Shown here in pieces: positions 45,986-54,654 of a DNA stretch of 64,000 bases. The DNA is taken from assembly GCA_965229345.1 (NCBI GenBank), contig OZ245872.1:3410001-3474000 (forward strand). The letters run 5' to 3'. The stretch comes from PBB1 sp965229345. GTDB lineage: Bacteria > Pseudomonadota > Gammaproteobacteria > Burkholderiales > Burkholderiaceae_C. Below the pieces are notes generated by a model, which ran no database searches, had not been told where the DNA came from, and worked only from the letters and a program-made list of their open reading frames with translations. Position 1 is the first letter of the stretch, and each line of letters begins with the position of its first letter. The position numbers and the translations under genes are program-made.

Positions 45986-46321
45986 ATGAACCACTCTTTT
46001 CGTCTGCTGATCGCCACCGCCCTCAGTGCAACGGCGCTCTCGTCATTCGCCGCGACCAGCGTCAAGGCGACCGTCAACGGCATGGTCTGCGCGTTCTGCG
46101 CGCAAGGCATCGAGAAACGGCTGTCGAAGCTGCCTGCAACCAAGGCCGTCTATGTCGATCTGAAGCTGAAGGTCGTGGCGGTCGAAGCCAAGGAGGGTCA
46201 GACGCTCGACGGCAAGGAAATCATGTCTGAAATCACCGATGCCGGGTACGACGTGATCAAGCTGGAAACCGTCGAGCAGTCCGCGGCCGAGATCGAGGCC
46301 ACCATGAAGGCCAAGAAGTGA
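45986..46321 (+). CDS. Periplasmic heavy-metal-associated (MerP/CopZ-like) protein
   Basis: 111 residues. Signal peptide (about 1-22, ending SFA), then a single HMA ferredoxin-like domain with the metal motif GMVCAFC, a variant of GMTCxxC. The C-terminus has a helical extension ending in Lys-rich residues. A TTG 15 bases upstream is less likely than the ATG at 45986. It overlaps the membrane-protein gene by four bases, as merP-merT type pairs act together. The metal is not fixed by sequence. Confidence 0.85.
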   Translation: MNHSFRLLIATALSATALSSFAATSVKATVNGMVCAFCAQGIEKRLSKLPATKAVYVDLKLKVVAVEAKEGQTLDGKEIMSEITDAGYDVIKLETVEQSAAEIEATMKAKK

Positions 46322-46725
46322 GCGCGGACGGCGTGGCTGAATCGCGGGCGAGCCTGTGGAGCTCCGTGTTGAGCCTGTTCGCCAGCTCCAGCACGCTGGT
46401 GTGCTGCGCCCTGCCCGCATTGCTGGTGGCGCTGGGCGCCGGGGCGGCACTGTCGTCGCTGGTGTCTGTCTTCCCGCAGGTGGTCTGGTTGAGCGAGCAC
46501 AAGGAGGGCGTCTTCGTGTTCGCTGGTGTGGCGATGGCGGCGAGCGGCGCACTGCAGTGGCGCAACCGAAACGCACCGTGTCCCACCGACCCGGCGCTGC
46601 GGCGTGCGTGCCTGCAGACACGCAAAGTCTCCCGGCGTGCCTACGGATTCAGCGCGGTGGTGTACCTGGTGGGCGGCTGGTTCGCTTTCATCCAGCCGTG
46701 GCTCGCCGGGTGGACAGGCCCCTGA
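46318..46725 (+). CDS. MerT/MerC-like metal transport membrane protein
   Basis: 135 residues from a GTG overlapping the upstream stop (GTGA). Three predicted transmembrane helices. The first contains SSSTLVCCALPALLVALGAG with a vicinal Cys pair, as in mercuric transporters MerT and MerC. A second pair, CPTDPALRRAC, sits in the loop near 90-101. Translational coupling to the MerP-like gene supports a metal-transfer pair. No merR or merA is present in the window. Confidence 0.72.
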   Translation: MSADGVAESRASLWSSVLSLFASSSTLVCCALPALLVALGAGAALSSLVSVFPQVVWLSEHKEGVFVFAGVAMAASGALQWRNRNAPCPTDPALRRACLQTRKVSRRAYGFSAVVYLVGGWFAFIQPWLAGWTGP

Positions 46726-46774
46726 GTCCACGGGCTGCCTCAGCGCACACGCAGCGCTGATCTGATCGCGATCA

Positions 46775-46807
46775 CCCCTCGGCAGCGCACCGGGCGCTGC
46801 CGAGGGG
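46775..46807 (+). terminator. Strong hairpin after the metal-binding cluster
   Basis: A perfect 14 bp stem, CCCCTCGGCAGCGC paired with GCGCTGCCGAGGGG, closes a 5-base loop. It lies 50 bp after the stop of the MerT-like gene. There is no T tract, so termination efficiency is uncertain. Confidence 0.6.
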
Positions 46808-46813
46808 CCGCCC

Positions 46814-46838
46814 CACTGTTTCCGGTCTGGAAACAGTG
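46814..46838. promoter_or_regulatory. Perfect inverted repeat, candidate operator
   Basis: CACTGTTTCC, 5 bases, GGAAACAGTG: a perfect 10 bp dyad, 137 bp upstream of the glutathione transferase ATG. The size and symmetry suit a dimeric regulator such as the LysR protein encoded at 48600-49499. It could also be a second stem of the terminator region. Confidence 0.45.
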
Positions 46839-46975
46839 CCTTCTCCGTGCCGCGGATTCTCTTTGCCGGCGGGCTGCACGACAGTAGCGCCATCGCAGCG
46901 ACACCGCAGCGACCCTGGCGCCCAGCCGGCTTACCGGCCGGTACCGCCCCACTGTCCAGAGCCCCGGAGATCACC

Positions 46976-47605
46976 ATGACCACCCCTGCACTCAAGCTGC
47001 ACCACTTCCCGTTGTCGGGCCACGCCCACCGCGCGCAGCTGATGCTGTCGCTGCTCGGCCTGCCGCACCAACTGGTGCCGGTCGATCTGCGCCAGGGCCA
47101 GCACAAGACCGAGGCCTTCCTGCGCCTCAACCCGTTCGGCCAGGTGCCGGTGCTGGAAGACGGCGATACCGTGGTGTTCGACTCGAACGCCATCCTCGTC
47201 TACCTGGCCCGCCAATACGACCCGACCAACCGCTGGCTGCCTGCCGATGCCGCGGGCCAGGCCGCGGTGCAGGCGTGGCTGTCGGTGGCCGCGGGCCTGA
47301 TCGCCTACGGCCCGGCCGCTGCGCGCCGCGTCAACGTGTTCGGTGCCAAGCTGAACGCCGAGGAGCTGATCGCCGCCTCACACCAGTTGCTGGGGGTGAT
47401 GGAAAGCACGCTGACTCAGCGCGCCTTCCTGGCAGCGCCGTCTGCCACGCTCGCCGACGTGTCGGCCTACAGCTACATCGCCGCTGCGCCCGAAGGCGGT
47501 GTGGATCTCTCGCCCTACGCGCAGGTGCGCGGCTGGCTGGCACGCATCGAAGCCTTGCCGGGCTTCGTGCCCTTCCAGAAGACGGCCGTCGGCCTCGCGG
47601 TCTGA
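46976..47605 (+). CDS. Glutathione S-transferase family protein
   Basis: 209 residues from the ATG at 46976. Thioredoxin-fold N-domain (about 1-80) with PLSGHAHRAQL, the cis-Pro segment GQVPVLEDGD and the glutathione-binding FDSNAILVYLA. Helical C-domain follows. Typical proteobacterial GST size. Followed by the PNPOx-like gene 32 bp later, with LysR convergent beyond it, a common arrangement for LysR-controlled detoxification genes. Confidence 0.92.
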   Translation: MTTPALKLHHFPLSGHAHRAQLMLSLLGLPHQLVPVDLRQGQHKTEAFLRLNPFGQVPVLEDGDTVVFDSNAILVYLARQYDPTNRWLPADAAGQAAVQAWLSVAAGLIAYGPAAARRVNVFGAKLNAEELIAASHQLLGVMESTLTQRAFLAAPSATLADVSAYSYIAAAPEGGVDLSPYAQVRGWLARIEALPGFVPFQKTAVGLAV

Positions 47606-47637
47606 GCGCTGCAAGCCCTGCTCGAAGGAGACTCACC

Positions 47638-48603
47638 ATGAACGACACCACCGGTCACGGCAACCCGTTTCACGCCGGCGAGCTGGCCGTGCAGCAGCGG
47701 CTGGGCGTTGCCGATCGCATGCGCGGCATCGGGCAACAGGTGGTGCGCACCCACCTGCCGCAGCAGCACCGCGAGTTCTTCGCACAGCTGCCTTTCGTGC
47801 TGGTGGGCTCGGTCGATGCGCAGCAGCGGCCCTGGGCCTCGGTGCTGGTGGGCGAGCCCGGCTTCATCGGATCGCCCGACGCCCGGAGCCTGAGCTTCGC
47901 GGCCCGACCGGTGCCGGGCGATCCGCTGGCCGAGGGGCTCACCGTGGGTGCGCCGCTGGGCTTTCTGGGCATCGAATTGCACACCCGCCGACGCAACCGC
48001 ATGAACGGCCACGTGAGCGAGGTCAGCGACCACGGCTTCGCGGTGGCGGTGGAACAGACCGTGGGCAACTGCCCGCAGTACATCCAGGGCCGCGACATCG
48101 AATGGGTGCGCGATGCCGGCGACCTGTGGCCGCGCCAGCGCGAGGCGCTGACGGCGCTCGACGCGCCGGCGCGCGCGCTGATCGCGCAGTCCGACACGCT
48201 GTTCATCGCCAGCCATGCGCCCGGCGCGGGGGCCGACGTGTCGCACCGCGGTGGCCGCGCCGGCTTCGTGCACATCGAAGACGACCACACCTTCCTGGTG
48301 CCCGATTTCCGCGGCAACTTCATGTTCATGACGCTGGGCAACCTGGCCGTCAACCCGCGCGCCGGCGTGCTGTTCATCGACTTCGACAGCGGCGATCTGC
48401 TCACACTGACCGGCCGCGCGGAAGTGGTGTGGGAGAGCGAGCTGTTGAACACCATCGCGGCCTTCGACGGGGCGCAGCGCGCCTGGCGCTTTCACCTGGA
48501 GGCGGGCTGGCGGCTGCGCGAGGCGTTGCCGCTGCGCTGGCGCTTGCGCGACGCGTCGCCCCCATCGCAAAACACCGGCACGCCGGGACGCAGCCGCCGC
48601 TAG
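47638..48603 (+). CDS. Pyridoxamine 5'-phosphate oxidase-like FMN-binding protein
   Basis: 321 residues from the ATG at 47638, with AAGGAG upstream. A split-barrel flavin-binding fold appears twice: near 45-140 (FVLVGSVDAQQRPWASVLVG) and near 195-300 (ADVSHRGGRAGFV, FRGNFMFMTLGNL). Members of this family bind FMN and reduce or oxidise small molecules; the substrate is not known. Its stop overlaps the stop of the convergent LysR gene by four bases. Confidence 0.85.
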   Translation: MNDTTGHGNPFHAGELAVQQRLGVADRMRGIGQQVVRTHLPQQHREFFAQLPFVLVGSVDAQQRPWASVLVGEPGFIGSPDARSLSFAARPVPGDPLAEGLTVGAPLGFLGIELHTRRRNRMNGHVSEVSDHGFAVAVEQTVGNCPQYIQGRDIEWVRDAGDLWPRQREALTALDAPARALIAQSDTLFIASHAPGAGADVSHRGGRAGFVHIEDDHTFLVPDFRGNFMFMTLGNLAVNPRAGVLFIDFDSGDLLTLTGRAEVVWESELLNTIAAFDGAQRAWRFHLEAGWRLREALPLRWRLRDASPPSQNTGTPGRSRR

Positions 48604-49499
48604 CGCAGTGCCGGATGGGCGCGCAAGGCGTCGACCGCCAGGTCGATGAAGCCACGCACCTTCTGTGTGGCGCGCCGACCCTCGCGGTGCACCACATGGA
48701 TGGGCAGCGGTGGCGTTTCGCAGTCTTCCAGCACGACCTGCAACTGGCCTGTGCGCAGATGCTCGGCCACCTGGTAGCTCAGCAGCCGCGTGATGCCGAA
48801 GCCGGCCACCGCAGCGGCGATGGCCGAATCGTTGCTGCTGGTGCGCAGCCGCGCGCGCAGGCGCTGCGTGGCGGCCTTGCTGCCCTGCACGAAGTGCCAG
48901 TCGACCTCGGGCGCGGCGCTGCCCCGGGCGATCACGGTGTGCTGTGCAAGCGCGGCCGGGCGATCGGGGATGCCGTGCGTCTGCAAGTAGCCCGGCGCAG
49001 CCACGAGCACCTGGCGCACCCGCCCGACCTTGACGGCTTGCAACGACGAGTCGGGCAATTCGCCGATGCGCACGGCCACGTCCACGCCCTCCTCATCGAG
49101 GTTCACGATGCGGTCCAGAAACAGGCACTGGGCATCGACCTCCGGGCACCGGCGCAGGTAGTCCACCAGCAGCGGCATCACATACAGGTGCCCGAACAGC
49201 ACCGGGGCGGTGAGCACCAGCGTGCCGCGGGCGGCCGCATGGGTGCCGCTGGCGGCCACTTCGGCCTCGTCGATCTCGGCAAGGATGCGCCGGCAGTCGT
49301 CGGCGAAACGGGCGCCTGCCTCGGTGACACGCACCACGCGGGTGGTGCGTGTGAGCAGCCGCAGGCTCAGCCGCTCTTCCAGTTCGGCCACGGCCCGCGT
49401 GACCACCGGCGGCGACAGCCCGAGCTGGCGGGCCGCGCTGGCGAATCCACCGCAGTCCACCACGGTGACGAAGGCGTTCATGGCCTGCAGTCGATCCAT
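48600..49499 (-). CDS. LysR-family transcriptional regulator
   Basis: 299 residues from the ATG at 49499. N-terminal helix-turn-helix GGFASAARQLGLSPPVVTRAVAELE and a substrate-binding domain. CrgA-like subgroup features include a short linker and RLLTRTTRVVRVTEAG. It lies between the GST/PNPOx pair and the YghU-like gene and could regulate either. The inverted repeat at 46814-46838 is a candidate target. Confidence 0.92.
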   Translation of the reverse strand: MDRLQAMNAFVTVVDCGGFASAARQLGLSPPVVTRAVAELEERLSLRLLTRTTRVVRVTEAGARFADDCRRILAEIDEAEVAASGTHAAARGTLVLTAPVLFGHLYVMPLLVDYLRRCPEVDAQCLFLDRIVNLDEEGVDVAVRIGELPDSSLQAVKVGRVRQVLVAAPGYLQTHGIPDRPAALAQHTVIARGSAAPEVDWHFVQGSKAATQRLRARLRTSSNDSAIAAAVAGFGITRLLSYQVAEHLRTGQLQVVLEDCETPPLPIHVVHREGRRATQKVRGFIDLAVDALRAHPALR

Positions 49500-49533
49500 G
49501 CTGCGGCGCCTGGGTCTGCCGATCCGTGCCCGA

Positions 49534-50412
49534 CTAGGTGCCCGACGCCGGCATGCGGTCTTGGGTCCGGGTGTCGAAATCGCTGGCCTCGTGCCGCTCG
49601 TGGAGTTGCTCCGACGGCTCGCCCCAGGTGCGGTTGACCATGCGCCCGCGCTTGACGGCCGGCCGCGCCCAGATCGCGTCGACCCAGCGCTGCAGATGCC
49701 GGTACTCGTGCACGCTGAGAAACTCCGCCGCGCCATAGATCGTGCCCTTCAGCAGGGCGCCATACCAGGGGAACACCGCGATGTCGGCGATCGTGTAGTC
49801 CGTCCCGGCGAGGTACTCGTTGTCGGCCAGACGCCGGTCCAGGACGTCCAGCTGCCGTTTCACCTCCATCGTGAAGCGGTCGATCGCGTACTCGAACTTC
49901 TTGGGCGCGTAGGCATAGAAGTGGCCGAAGCCGCCGCCCAGGTAGGGGGCACTGCCCATCTGCCAGAAGAGCCAGTTCAGCGTTTCGGTGCGCGCAGCGA
50001 TGTCCTTGGGCAGAAAGGCCCCGAACTTCTCGGCCAGGTACAGCAGGATCGAGCCGGACTCGAACAGGCGGATGGGGCGGGCCGTGCTGCGATCGAGCAG
50101 CGCCGGGATCTTGGAGTTCGGGTTGACCTCCACGAACCCCGAGCCGAACTGGTCGCCTGCGTTGATCCGGATCAGCCAGGCGTCGTACTCGGCGCCGGCA
50201 TGGCCTGCGGCCAGCAGTTCCTCCAACATGATGGTGACCTTCACGCCATTGGGCGTGGCCATCGAATAGAGCTGCAGCGGGTGGCGGCCGACGGGCAGCA
50301 CCTTGTCGTGGGTGGGCCCGGAGATCGGTCGGTTGATGTTCGCGAACTCGCCGCCGTTGGCCTTGTCCCAGGTCCAGACCTTGGGCGGGATGTAGTCGGT
50401 TGAAGCAGTCAC
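49534..50412 (-). CDS. yghU: Glutathione-dependent disulfide-bond oxidoreductase (YghU-like GST)
   Basis: 292 residues from a GTG at 50412. YghU-type features: long N-terminal extension (YIPPKVWTWDKANGGEFANINRPISG), LYSMATPNGVKVTIMLEEL, VNPNSKIPALLD, and the C-domain DNEYLAGTDYTIADIAVFPW. In Escherichia coli, YghU reduces disulfides with two glutathiones bound. Adjacent to but separate from the LysR gene. Confidence 0.9.
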   Translation of the reverse strand: MTASTDYIPPKVWTWDKANGGEFANINRPISGPTHDKVLPVGRHPLQLYSMATPNGVKVTIMLEELLAAGHAGAEYDAWLIRINAGDQFGSGFVEVNPNSKIPALLDRSTARPIRLFESGSILLYLAEKFGAFLPKDIAARTETLNWLFWQMGSAPYLGGGFGHFYAYAPKKFEYAIDRFTMEVKRQLDVLDRRLADNEYLAGTDYTIADIAVFPWYGALLKGTIYGAAEFLSVHEYRHLQRWVDAIWARPAVKRGRMVNRTWGEPSEQLHERHEASDFDTRTQDRMPASGT

Positions 50413-50563
50413 TGGTGGTCCTCGAACGGTGGTGGCCGAGGGCCGGATTGTGGAGAACAACGGAAAATCGTGTGGCGCGCGGCACGCCGACAATGAATGC
50501 GCCGCGGATCGTCCCCCACCCACGAACCCCGCTGTCCCGCCCTCCACGACCTCCTCGCACACG

Positions 50564-51364
50564 ATGGCCCGAGCGATCCCTGTCGACAGCACCCGCCCGG
50601 CCTGGCCGGCACACCGCACGGTCGCGCTGTTGCCGGGCTCGCTGCCGCAAGGCGGCGTGGTACCGGACACGCCGATCCACGCCTTCGCGACACCGCCCGC
50701 CGCGCTCACGCTGGGCACTGAAGGTGCGCCGTGCCCGCAGCGGCACGACATCGAACTCGGCGGGCTGCTGGCCTTCGAGATCCGCCAACTGCTGAGCCAC
50801 GCGGAGGCCGACGCGGTGGTCGAAGCGAGCGAGCGCTTCGGCTACCGCAACGAGGCCCCGGGCATCGCCACGCCACCGGGCATGCGCATCAACAAGTCGG
50901 TGCACTGGGTGGCCGACCTCGAGTTTCTCGGCCCGGTGTTTGCGCGCATGGCTGCGTTGCTGCCGCCGCGCATCGACGGCATGACGCTGCACCCGCGCCT
51001 GTCGGAGCGGCTCAACATGTACCGCTATGACGACGGCGATGTGTTCAACCGTCACACCGACGGCGACTGGCCCGGCTATTCGCTCGACGCCGAGCGCTGC
51101 CGCATGCTGCAGTGGCCTGCGCACCTGCGCTCATGCCTGACGATGCTGCTTTACCTGAACGGCTCCGAGGACGGCGTGCAAGGCGGCGACACCCGGCTGT
51201 ACCGCCCCGACGGCAGCACCCATGACGTGCGGCCGGCCAAGGGCTCGGCCTTGTTCTTTCGCCATGGCTTCGGGCCGGCATCGGTGCTGCATGTGGGCAG
51301 CCCGGTGCACGGCCCGGTGCCGAAGTACGTCGCGCGCATCAATGTGATGTACGCGACGCCCTAG
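50564..51364 (+). CDS. 2-oxoglutarate/Fe(II)-dependent oxygenase
   Basis: 266 residues from the ATG at 50564. A double-stranded beta-helix prolyl-hydroxylase-like domain in the C-terminal two thirds carries the iron motif RHTDGD (His-x-Asp), LLYLNG, GGDTRLY, and a distal RHGFGPASVLHVGSPV with the third ligand and a basic residue (Lys/Arg) for 2-oxoglutarate. The N-terminal 60 residues are poorly conserved. Substrate unknown; such proteins hydroxylate proteins or small molecules. Confidence 0.86.
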   Translation: MARAIPVDSTRPAWPAHRTVALLPGSLPQGGVVPDTPIHAFATPPAALTLGTEGAPCPQRHDIELGGLLAFEIRQLLSHAEADAVVEASERFGYRNEAPGIATPPGMRINKSVHWVADLEFLGPVFARMAALLPPRIDGMTLHPRLSERLNMYRYDDGDVFNRHTDGDWPGYSLDAERCRMLQWPAHLRSCLTMLLYLNGSEDGVQGGDTRLYRPDGSTHDVRPAKGSALFFRHGFGPASVLHVGSPVHGPVPKYVARINVMYATP

Positions 51365-51372
51365 GGCCTAGC

Positions 51373-52854
51373 TCACGCGGCGTTGCGACGGCGGCTGCGC
51401 GCCAGGATGCCGGCCAGACCGGCCAGCATCAGCGCGTAAGTGGAAGGCTCGGGCACCGGAGCGGTGTAGCCACCCAGATCGGCCGCGCTGGCCTTGTAGG
51501 CATGCAGCACGCCCGGGATCAAGGCATAGCCTGCAGGCAGGTTGCCCAGGTTCGTGGTTCCGACATTGCCGTTGGCGGCGATGCTGTAGCAGTTGGTGAT
51601 GCCGCCCAGATCGCATTGCAGGCGCGCCCCGGTGGTGGGGTTGTAGTAGACGTCGAACTGGACATTGCTGCCGTTTTGCGTCACCGAGTAGTCGTTGTCG
51701 GTACCCGCCAGCAGCATGAACGAGCCGTCCTGCAATTGGGGGCCGACGGTCAACCCTTCCCATTTCTCGGGCGAGCGGCCGCCCAGCGCGGCGAGCGACG
51801 GATCGGCCAGCGTGGCCGCAGCAGCCAGGTTCAGCAACGGCGAGGCCGACTTCGCCACGGCCGTGTAGCCGGCAGGCAGCGGCGCGTCGAGGTCGATGCC
51901 GCTGACGTCGGAAGCACCGGTGATGTCGATGGTGTAGACCAGCTTGTCGGGGCTGGACAGGTTGGCGTTGGGCACGCCCACACCCCGGTTGTTGCGCTCG
52001 AGCACCATGAAGCGGTGGTCGTCGAGCGCCACGATGGCCGAGATACCGCGGCCCTGGGCGGGCGCAGGCCCGGCGCCATCGAGGCGGTAGGCGAACTGCG
52101 CCACGGCTTCGCCGGTGGTGGTGTCGTACTGGACGATGCGGCTGTACATGCCGCGATCGAGGTTGCCGCCGTTGAGGTTGCCGTCGGCCACCGTGCCGTT
52201 CTGCAGCATCGCATAGGCGTAGCGGCCGTCCGGGCTGATCGCCAGGCCTTCCAGGCCCCGGTTGCCTTCGCGGCCCGTGGTCAAGGTGGTGGGGCCGGCG
52301 TTGTAGTCGGGCGTGGCGCCCACCTTCGGAACCAGGTTCGCGGGCGTGGTGTAAGAACGAACCAGGGCGCCGCTGCGGTTGAATTCATAGACCGAGGGAC
52401 CGTACTCGTCGCTCACCAGCAGGTTGCCGTTGCGTGGGTTGATGACGAAGCCTTCCGGGTCGAAGGCGGTACCCACCACACTGCTGGCGGCTGGGGCCAG
52501 GCCGTTCAACGCCACCCCGGCGCTGCTGAACTTGATGGTTTGCGCCACCTGGAAGTTGGAGATCGCGCCAGTGACGGTGTTCACATCCAGCGTGAAGCGC
52601 TGCACCCGGGTCTCGTACGACAGGGTGCCACCGCCCGGGCCGCGATCCGACAGACCCCACCACTCGTTGCGGCTGCGGTCGTAGTACAGGTCGGAGAACA
52701 TGCCCAGGCGGCCATCGTTCACCGAGGTGCCGAACTGATCACCGGTGCTGGCGGCGATGGCCAGGCCGTTGACGAAGCTGGGAGCGGCGTGCGCGGCGCC
52801 GGCAGCAAGCAGTGCGGCGGCAGCCGCTGCGATGGTGCGGAGAGGAGAGTTCAT
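51373..52854 (-). CDS. Phytase-like esterase with PEP-CTERM sorting signal
   Basis: 493 residues. A signal peptide (about 1-23, AHA) opens the protein. A beta-propeller-like 'esterase-like activity of phytase' domain (about 28-430) shows FDPEGFVINPRNGNLLVSDEYGPSVYEF and EGLAISPDGRYAYAMLQ. The C-terminus is a classical PEP-CTERM signal: VPEPSTYALMLAGLAGILARSRRR. PEP-CTERM proteins are processed by exosortase EpsH/XrtA and exported; no exosortase gene is in the window. Confidence 0.93.
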   Translation of the reverse strand: MNSPLRTIAAAAAALLAAGAAHAAPSFVNGLAIAASTGDQFGTSVNDGRLGMFSDLYYDRSRNEWWGLSDRGPGGGTLSYETRVQRFTLDVNTVTGAISNFQVAQTIKFSSAGVALNGLAPAASSVVGTAFDPEGFVINPRNGNLLVSDEYGPSVYEFNRSGALVRSYTTPANLVPKVGATPDYNAGPTTLTTGREGNRGLEGLAISPDGRYAYAMLQNGTVADGNLNGGNLDRGMYSRIVQYDTTTGEAVAQFAYRLDGAGPAPAQGRGISAIVALDDHRFMVLERNNRGVGVPNANLSSPDKLVYTIDITGASDVSGIDLDAPLPAGYTAVAKSASPLLNLAAAATLADPSLAALGGRSPEKWEGLTVGPQLQDGSFMLLAGTDNDYSVTQNGSNVQFDVYYNPTTGARLQCDLGGITNCYSIAANGNVGTTNLGNLPAGYALIPGVLHAYKASAADLGGYTAPVPEPSTYALMLAGLAGILARSRRRNAA

Positions 52855-53022
52855 CAGCAGGGTTCCAAGGTGGTGGGATGCAAAACACCACACCTTAGAA
52901 ACCGACCGTGACGACGGCGTGACACCCCCCCGATTCGAGTGGGTGTGCGGCCCGACACCCGACGCTGGAACGACCCACAGCCCCAGGCGATAACATCCGC
53001 CCACCCGGAAACAAACGACACC

Positions 53023-53382
53023 ATGGTTCACGGATTCGCACTGCTGCTGGTGTGCCAGTTGATTGGCGAGGTCGCTGTGCAGGCACTTGCGCTGCCGGTG
53101 CCCGGGCCGCTGGTCGGCATGCTGCTGCTGTTCGTGGGCCTGCTGATGCGCGGTGGGTTGCCCGATGAGGTGCGTGATGCGGCGAACGCGCTGTTGCGCC
53201 ACCTGATGCTGCTGTTCATCCCCGCCGTCACCGGCGTGATGATGTACTTCGACCGCATCGCGCGGGAGTGGCTGCCCTTCATGGCCGCCTGCATCGTGGG
53301 CACGGCGGTGACCATGATCGCCACCGCGCTCACGCTGCGCTGGATGCTGCGCGTCACGGGCACCGCCCGCGAGCCGGAGTGA
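53023..53382 (+). CDS. CidA/LrgA family membrane protein
   Basis: 119 residues, four transmembrane helices. Family motifs CQLIGEVAVQALALPVPGPLVGMLLLF and LLLFIPAVTGVMMYFD. LrgA-like proteins are holin-like and act with LrgB in murein hydrolase control or pyruvate transport. Placed four bases before the LrgB gene, the classic pair. Confidence 0.92.
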   Translation: MVHGFALLLVCQLIGEVAVQALALPVPGPLVGMLLLFVGLLMRGGLPDEVRDAANALLRHLMLLFIPAVTGVMMYFDRIAREWLPFMAACIVGTAVTMIATALTLRWMLRVTGTAREPE

Positions 53383-53386
53383 GCCG

Positions 53387-54118
53387 ATGACCGATGTCGG
53401 TCTGTTCCGGGTCTGGGTCTTCCTGTCGAGTTCACCGCTGCTGTGGCTGACGGTGACCATGCTGGTCTACCTGGCGGCGCTGTGGCTGTACACACGCAGC
53501 GGTGGGCACTCGCTGGTCAACCCGATCCTGCTCTCGGTGGTGGGGCTGGTGGGCGTGCTGCACTTCACGTCAACACCGTACCCCGTGTACTTCGAGGGTG
53601 CGAAGTTCGTCCACTTCCTGATCGGCCCGGCCACAGTAGCACTGGCCGTACCGCTGTATGCGCAGTTCGAGCGCTTGAAGTCGATGTGGCTGCCCATCGG
53701 CGTGGCGGTGCTGGTGGGCTCGACGGTGGCGATCGTGTCTGCGCTGGCCATCGGGCGCTTGCTCGGCGCGTCGCACGCCACGCTGATGTCGCTGGCACCG
53801 AAATCGTCCACACTGCCGATTGCCATGAGCATGGCCGAGCGGATCGGCGGCGTGCCGGCACTGGCGGCGATGGCGGTGGCCGTCACCGGCATCAGCGGCG
53901 CCATGATGGCGCGCGGCCTGCTGAACCTGATGCGCATCGAAGACCCGGCCGTGCGCGGCTTCGCAGTCGGCATCGCAGCGCATGCGGCGGGCACGGCACG
54001 CGCGCTGCAGGTCGGCACCGTCAACGGCGCCTTTGCCGCCCTGGCGCTGGCGCTCAACAGCGTCGCGACGGCGTTCCTGATTCCGTTGCTGGTCAGGGCG
54101 CTGGGGTTTCTGACTTGA
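53387..54118 (+). CDS. CidB/LrgB family membrane protein
   Basis: 243 residues with about seven transmembrane helices. Conserved ILLSVVGLVGVLHFTSTPY-type opening (given in part), FLIGPATVALAVPLY and LAPKSSTLPIAMSMAERIGG are diagnostic of LrgB/YohK. It probably forms the antiholin or pyruvate-uptake complex with the LrgA protein just upstream. An AsnC-type regulator follows. Confidence 0.93.
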   Translation: MTDVGLFRVWVFLSSSPLLWLTVTMLVYLAALWLYTRSGGHSLVNPILLSVVGLVGVLHFTSTPYPVYFEGAKFVHFLIGPATVALAVPLYAQFERLKSMWLPIGVAVLVGSTVAIVSALAIGRLLGASHATLMSLAPKSSTLPIAMSMAERIGGVPALAAMAVAVTGISGAMMARGLLNLMRIEDPAVRGFAVGIAAHAAGTARALQVGTVNGAFAALALALNSVATAFLIPLLVRALGFLT

Positions 54119-54176
54119 ACCGCCTGGGACGTCGTGCGACCCCAGCCCTCCTGACCTTCCTTACACCACCGACAGC

Positions 54177-54650
54177 ATGATGCAACTCGACGCCATCGAC
54201 CTGAAGATCTTGCGTGAACTGCAGGCCGATTCGAGCCTGTCGAATGTCGAGCTGGCCAAACGCGTGCACCTGTCACCGTCGCCCTGCCTGGCGCGTGTGC
54301 GTGCACTCGAAAGCCAGGGGCCCATCCGCCAATATGTGGCGCTGCTCGATGCCCATCAGCTCGGGCTCCATCTGAACGTCTTCATCTCGATCAGCCTGAA
54401 GCAGCAAACGCGGGCGGCGCTGGACTCGTTCGAAGCCAGAATCGGAGCCCACGACGAGGTGATGGAGTGCTACCTGATGAGCGGCGATGCGGATTACCTG
54501 ATCCGTGTCGCCATGCCCGACATCGCCGCGCTGGAGCGCTTCATCATCGAGCAGCTCTCGCCGATGAAGGAAGTCGAGAAGATACGCTCCAGCTTCGCGC
54601 TGAAGCAGGTCCGCTACAAGACTGCACTTCCGCTGACGCGCGTCAATTGA
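54177..54650 (+). CDS. Lrp/AsnC-family transcriptional regulator
   Basis: 157 residues; a second ATG lies one codon later. N-terminal helix-turn-helix (DLKILRELQADSSLSNVELAKRVHLSPSPCLARVRALE) and a C-terminal RAM/AsnC ligand-binding domain (VMECYLMSGDADYLIRV). Lrp proteins bind amino acids and often control branched-chain amino acid genes. It is convergent with the acetolactate synthase-like gene (stops five bases apart), which fits such a link (inference). Confidence 0.93.
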   Translation: MMQLDAIDLKILRELQADSSLSNVELAKRVHLSPSPCLARVRALESQGPIRQYVALLDAHQLGLHLNVFISISLKQQTRAALDSFEARIGAHDEVMECYLMSGDADYLIRVAMPDIAALERFIIEQLSPMKEVEKIRSSFALKQVRYKTALPLTRVN

Positions 54651-54654
54651 AACG

